From Oscillospiraceae bacterium (GTDB taxonomy: Bacteria; Bacillota; Clostridia; Oscillospirales; Oscillospiraceae): 64,000 nt of DNA. Below the pieces are notes generated by a model that was given only the letters and a program-made list of their open reading frames with translations, was not told where the DNA came from and did no database searches. The translations under genes and the position numbers were made by a program. Location of the stretch: positions 1 through 64,000 of the forward strand of contig CACYYN010000007.1 in the NCBI GenBank assembly GCA_902778665.1, in the 5' to 3' direction. Shown here piece after piece: positions 61,311 through 64,000 of this stretch; positions within the stretch are counted from its first letter, which is position 1; every line of letters begins with the position of its first letter.

Positions 61311-62276
61311 TTAAGCAATCTGTGTCAGCTGCGGCATCCAGGCTTTTTCTTTCAGTGCTTCGCCGATAGCGAACCCCTGCTGAGATGGCATGGTATCGTC
61401 ATAGATATCAAAGAAGCCATTATCCTCCACAGTCGTATGATACATCGTAGTGCCTGAATTGTCGGTGCTGTTGGAGGACCAGTACCCCTCAAGAAATTCA
61501 AGACTCGTTCCGTTGACTTTTTTCAGAATAAATCCGGAGCTGGATGCTCCGCCGGAGCCTTCATTCATAATGCGATTATCGGTCAGAAGATAGTTCCGGG
61601 ATCTCGGCCAGCTTACACACAGCTGCACCGGCTGGTTCATAGAATTCAATGTATAGAGATCATACACCATCGGAGCATCTTCCCAATAGTAGTTGATCCC
61701 TCCGATCATCAGCTCCGGAATCCCGTTTTTATCAAGATCTTTCAGTGCATACCCAATGTTTTCACTGTATGTCACGCATTCGCTGATGCCCAGATCATAT
61801 GTTATCTGGGCGTTAATGTCTGCACCGAGTGAAGCGGCGTATCTGTATTGATCGATAACACTGCTGTAGGAATTCAGAAAGTCTCCCACATAGATATAAG
61901 CAGGGGAGGTGGATACAGCTCCGCCCGCTCCATAGAAGGTAGCCTGAACGCCCCATCCGTTCACTGAAAGCGGCACATTGCTCACGGCAATCGTGTCTCC
62001 CTCAAGAGCTTCCAACCTCAGCCCCGGATGCATCACCATCGCATCGGCAAGAGAATAGATATTTCCGTTCGCATCCACCATGCCCCATGTCATGCTCGTC
62101 GCATGGTCCGCATGGGCAATGAACCAGGTTTTACCACCTATGGCAATCGCCTCGCTGGTGGGATTTTTTGTGATCATCGGTACCGGTCCGTCTGCCATTG
62201 CATAGGAATAGGGAAGACAAAACATCAGAATAAGCAGCAGAGAAATAATTGTGCTCAGTTTGCGATTCAATCTCAT
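61311..62276 (-). CDS. Secreted protein with Ig-like and VCBS-like regions, function unknown
   Basis: A signal peptide (cleavage after SYAMA) precedes an Ig-like region (about residues 30-130, VPMITKNPTSEAIAIGGKTWF ending ATFYGAGGAVSTSPAYIYV). A second part has IGYALKDLDKNGIPELMIGG, the DxDxNGxxE calcium-binding pattern seen in dockerin- and VCBS-like proteins. It could be a surface-binding protein. GGAGG precedes the ATG. Confidence 0.75.
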   Translation of the reverse strand: MRLNRKLSTIISLLLILMFCLPYSYAMADGPVPMITKNPTSEAIAIGGKTWFIAHADHATSMTWGMVDANGNIYSLADAMVMHPGLRLEALEGDTIAVSNVPLSVNGWGVQATFYGAGGAVSTSPAYIYVGDFLNSYSSVIDQYRYAASLGADINAQITYDLGISECVTYSENIGYALKDLDKNGIPELMIGGINYYWEDAPMVYDLYTLNSMNQPVQLCVSWPRSRNYLLTDNRIMNEGSGGASSSGFILKKVNGTSLEFLEGYWSSNSTDNSGTTMYHTTVEDNGFFDIYDDTMPSQQGFAIGEALKEKAWMPQLTQIA

Positions 62277-62341
62277 TTCCGTAGTCCTCCTTCAGCATGA
62301 GTGGTAAAAAATTATGTAAACAAAGGTTGCTTCCTTCACGA

Positions 62342-63250
62342 TCATTTAAACTCCTCACGGTATCTGCGTTTCAGTTCATCGTATTCTTTTCGATCAATCA
62401 ATCCGTTCTTCAGCCACGCATCCAGCTGCTCAGTTCGCTTCCTTTTATCTCGCTGGAAATGGTCTTCTCCGGGGGATGGTAAAAGATCTTCCGCCGCATC
62501 TGTTAAGGCAGCACCCTGTTTTCTCCGTTTCTCTTTCCGGGAGGAGGAGATTCCAAGCTTAAAAACTGCGAAGAAACATGCCAGTACCAGGAAAAACGCA
62601 AGCCTGGGGAGAACTTTCGCCAGAATGTCAAATATTCTGTGAACTGTGTCTTTCTCTGGCGGAGTAGGTGCAGGCGTTGGGGTGTCCATTACGGGAGGCG
62701 GATCTTCGTCACCGAAGGCAATTCTGCGATTTTCCTCGTATAATGCGCTCTCGTACATGGTTAGCTTCCCGCCGAACCGGTTAATGTTTCTTTTCCCGAA
62801 GACATCTGTGAGAATCATCTCTCCTCTATTCTCAACATGCCCCGGAATAAGAGCGAAACTTCTCATATCTTCGTCCGCCCAGGTCGCCGAGAGATCCTGC
62901 TGAACGACCCTCCCGAGATTGCTGAGCGTACCCTGCACAGTGAAACAATACGTTCTGATCTCGGCATGTTCCGTAACCGTCAGTGTTATTCCCTCGGGAA
63001 CCGTGAAGTTCCGGAATGTGATGACAAATCCCGCCGGAATCTCGATATCTTCTGTAATAATAAAATCATCTGCCGTGCAGAGAAAAGATGCAGCACCCCG
63101 GGAAGTGTCGGAACACGCTTCCCTCAGTTCCTCAAAAGACGAAAGAGTGATCTGTTCTTCAGCTCTTGCGGGTATGGGAAGTAAACACAGGCCCAGCAGG
63201 ATAACAAGGAAACACAGGCTGAGCCGTTTGAACGGTCCTGCTTTCAACAT
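62342..63250 (-). CDS. Exported protein with a membrane helix and C-terminal SHOCT domain
   Basis: A signal peptide (cleavage after PARA), an extracellular beta-rich region with repetitive IEIPAGFVITFRNFTVP and ITLTVTEHAEI rungs, a Pro-Thr stalk near residue 190, a membrane helix (about 212-232) and a cytoplasmic tail. The tail ends in a SHOCT motif: LDAWLKNGLIDRKEYDELKR. The arrangement places the beta domain outside and SHOCT inside. No enzyme motif is seen. GGAGG lies before the ATG. Confidence 0.78.
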   Translation of the reverse strand: MLKAGPFKRLSLCFLVILLGLCLLPIPARAEEQITLSSFEELREACSDTSRGAASFLCTADDFIITEDIEIPAGFVITFRNFTVPEGITLTVTEHAEIRTYCFTVQGTLSNLGRVVQQDLSATWADEDMRSFALIPGHVENRGEMILTDVFGKRNINRFGGKLTMYESALYEENRRIAFGDEDPPPVMDTPTPAPTPPEKDTVHRIFDILAKVLPRLAFFLVLACFFAVFKLGISSSRKEKRRKQGAALTDAAEDLLPSPGEDHFQRDKRKRTEQLDAWLKNGLIDRKEYDELKRRYREEFK

Positions 63251-63318
63251 GGCTTATCCTCCCTTTCCGTCAGGCCTGAATTCATCGCCGGCAATCTCTA
63301 TAGCTGCAGGTCTCCTAT

Positions 63319-63675
63319 TTATGCGCAGTTTGATGTTCCGTCTTCAAATTCTTCCTTCTCAGCATGTTTATCAATCCAGAGTTCATAGATGTTCCGGATC
63401 CCATCTTCATTCACATATACAAGGGCATTGTAGGGTTCTGCCCCCGGATAGACAACAACAGCTTTGCAGAGAATGCAGGTTGTATCGTCCGATCTGCCCA
63501 GAACTGCAACCGGTGTATAGTTCACACCCGTCAGACCATCCATAGCTTTGTCAAACATCGCCTGAATCTCATCCGTGATTTCAGTTGATATCGACATATC
63601 CCATTCCTCAGCATACACTGCCACCGGAGCACATAACATCATCAAGATCAGAACCAACGCAATAATTTTTTTCAT
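63319..63675 (-). CDS. Small secreted protein of unknown function
   Basis: A 118-residue protein with a strong signal peptide (MKKIIALVLILMMLCAP, cleavage after VYA). The mature part contains CILC and a C-terminal Cys and is acidic. I recognise no family. The start at 63675 gives nine-base spacing to GGAGG. Confidence 0.72.
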   Translation of the reverse strand: MKKIIALVLILMMLCAPVAVYAEEWDMSISTEITDEIQAMFDKAMDGLTGVNYTPVAVLGRSDDTTCILCKAVVVYPGAEPYNALVYVNEDGIRNIYELWIDKHAEKEEFEDGTSNCA

Positions 63676-63774
63676 TTTCATTTCCTCCTCATAAACTTGT
63701 CTCATAAAAGACACGGGGACGATTCTTCCGTCTTATTTATCCTCAGGCGGAATATCCGGCATCTCGGTTTCTGT

Positions 63775-64000
63775 TTATTCCCTCTGCCTCTCAATCCATG
63801 CCAGTATCAGATTCACAATTTTCGCCTGCTGGCTTTCGGTCAGCTCCTTACCTTGCGGTATTTTATACCACTTCTCCAGGCATCCTCTGCAGCAGCATGC
63901 TGTTGCATGCATACCCTTGAAAGCCGGGTGCCCGTGCATGGGGGTCTGCTTCCCGTCATTCAACGGATGGGCAGGGGAGAGCTTGATTCTTACGAATTCC
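63775..64000 (-). CDS. DUF4186 protein, C-terminal part (cut by window edge)
   Basis: The frame stays open to the window edge. Read upstream of a TTG at 63963 it gives FVRIKLSPAHPLNDGKQTPM, followed by HGHPAF, HATACCCRGCLEKWYKIPQGKEL and WIERQ. This is the conserved end of DUF4186, a family of about 110-120 residues with His and Cys residues that look metal-binding. The TTG is therefore an internal Leu, not a start. Confidence 0.85.
   Translation of the reverse strand, partial: EFVRIKLSPAHPLNDGKQTPMHGHPAFKGMHATACCCRGCLEKWYKIPQGKELTESQQAKIVNLILAWIERQRE

Noticed and set aside
63775..63963. Complete 62-residue protein starting at the TTG of 63963
   Set aside because: The frame continues to the window edge and the upstream residues fit DUF4186, so this is the 3' part of a longer gene.
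1..64000. tRNA, rRNA, insertion sequences, integrases and prophage
   Set aside because: Reading both strands gave no cloverleaf with TTCGA-type arms, no rRNA core sequence and no transposase or integrase motif.

Overview
The window looks like a chromosomal segment of an anaerobic Gram-positive bacterium of the Clostridia (Bacillota), probably a plant-fibre-associated gut or rumen lineage. The reasons are a PolC-type replicative polymerase, a two-gene NifS/NifU iron-sulfur system, the clostridial pyrH-frr-uppS-dxr-rseP-ispG block, partner-switching regulators of the SpoIIE/RsbW type, strong purine-rich ribosome binding sites, and a recurring extended -10 promoter (TGGTAnAAT). No rRNA, tRNA, CRISPR array, transposase or phage gene was seen.

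Region 1 (1-19.6 kb) is a carbohydrate and plant-polyphenol utilisation region. It holds a cytoplasmic GH43 enzyme, a CPBP protease and the remnant of a DMT transporter. A minus-strand AraC regulator / GH42 beta-galactosidase / VanX-like dipeptidase unit follows. Next comes a series of exported enzymes: a tannase-like esterase, a membrane-anchored GH3 enzyme with permuted domain order plus a small membrane partner, a secreted triple-repeat protein of unknown function, a GH78 alpha-L-rhamnosidase and an alpha/beta hydrolase. Together these could strip acyl groups, rhamnose and glucose from plant glycosides or tannins.

Region 2 (19.8-33.5 kb) carries an ABC importer of the TrpXYZ type, several single housekeeping or accessory genes (YciI-like, acylphosphatase, SDR, MBL hydrolase, DUF937), two surface proteins that share an Ada-like His/Cys zinc motif (one a DNA/RNA nuclease), an aminotransferase, a TAXI-type TRAP transporter and an MprF-like flippase.

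Region 3 (33.8-45.3 kb) is the conserved translation/isoprenoid/replication block pyrH-frr-uppS-dxr-rseP-ispG ... polC. The cdsA gene that usually lies between uppS and dxr is absent, and an MFS transporter plus a lipoprotein gene sit between ispG and polC.

Region 4 (45.4-53.4 kb, minus strand) is the most unusual part: a tight five-gene unit encoding a membrane SpoIIE-type phosphatase, a STAS anti-anti-sigma protein, an A-PCP-C nonribosomal peptide synthetase, a MATE exporter and an RsbW-type kinase. All motifs checked are intact and no sigma factor is adjacent. It reads as a small-molecule synthesis and export system wired directly to a partner switch. A DUF362 protein gene lies just upstream.

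Region 5 (53.6-64 kb) has nifS-nifU, an acyl-ACP thioesterase, ychF, an rpiB/DUF4015/vanZ/ridA/DUF308 run, and then four minus-strand secreted or lipid-anchored proteins of unknown function ending with a DUF4186 gene cut by the window edge.
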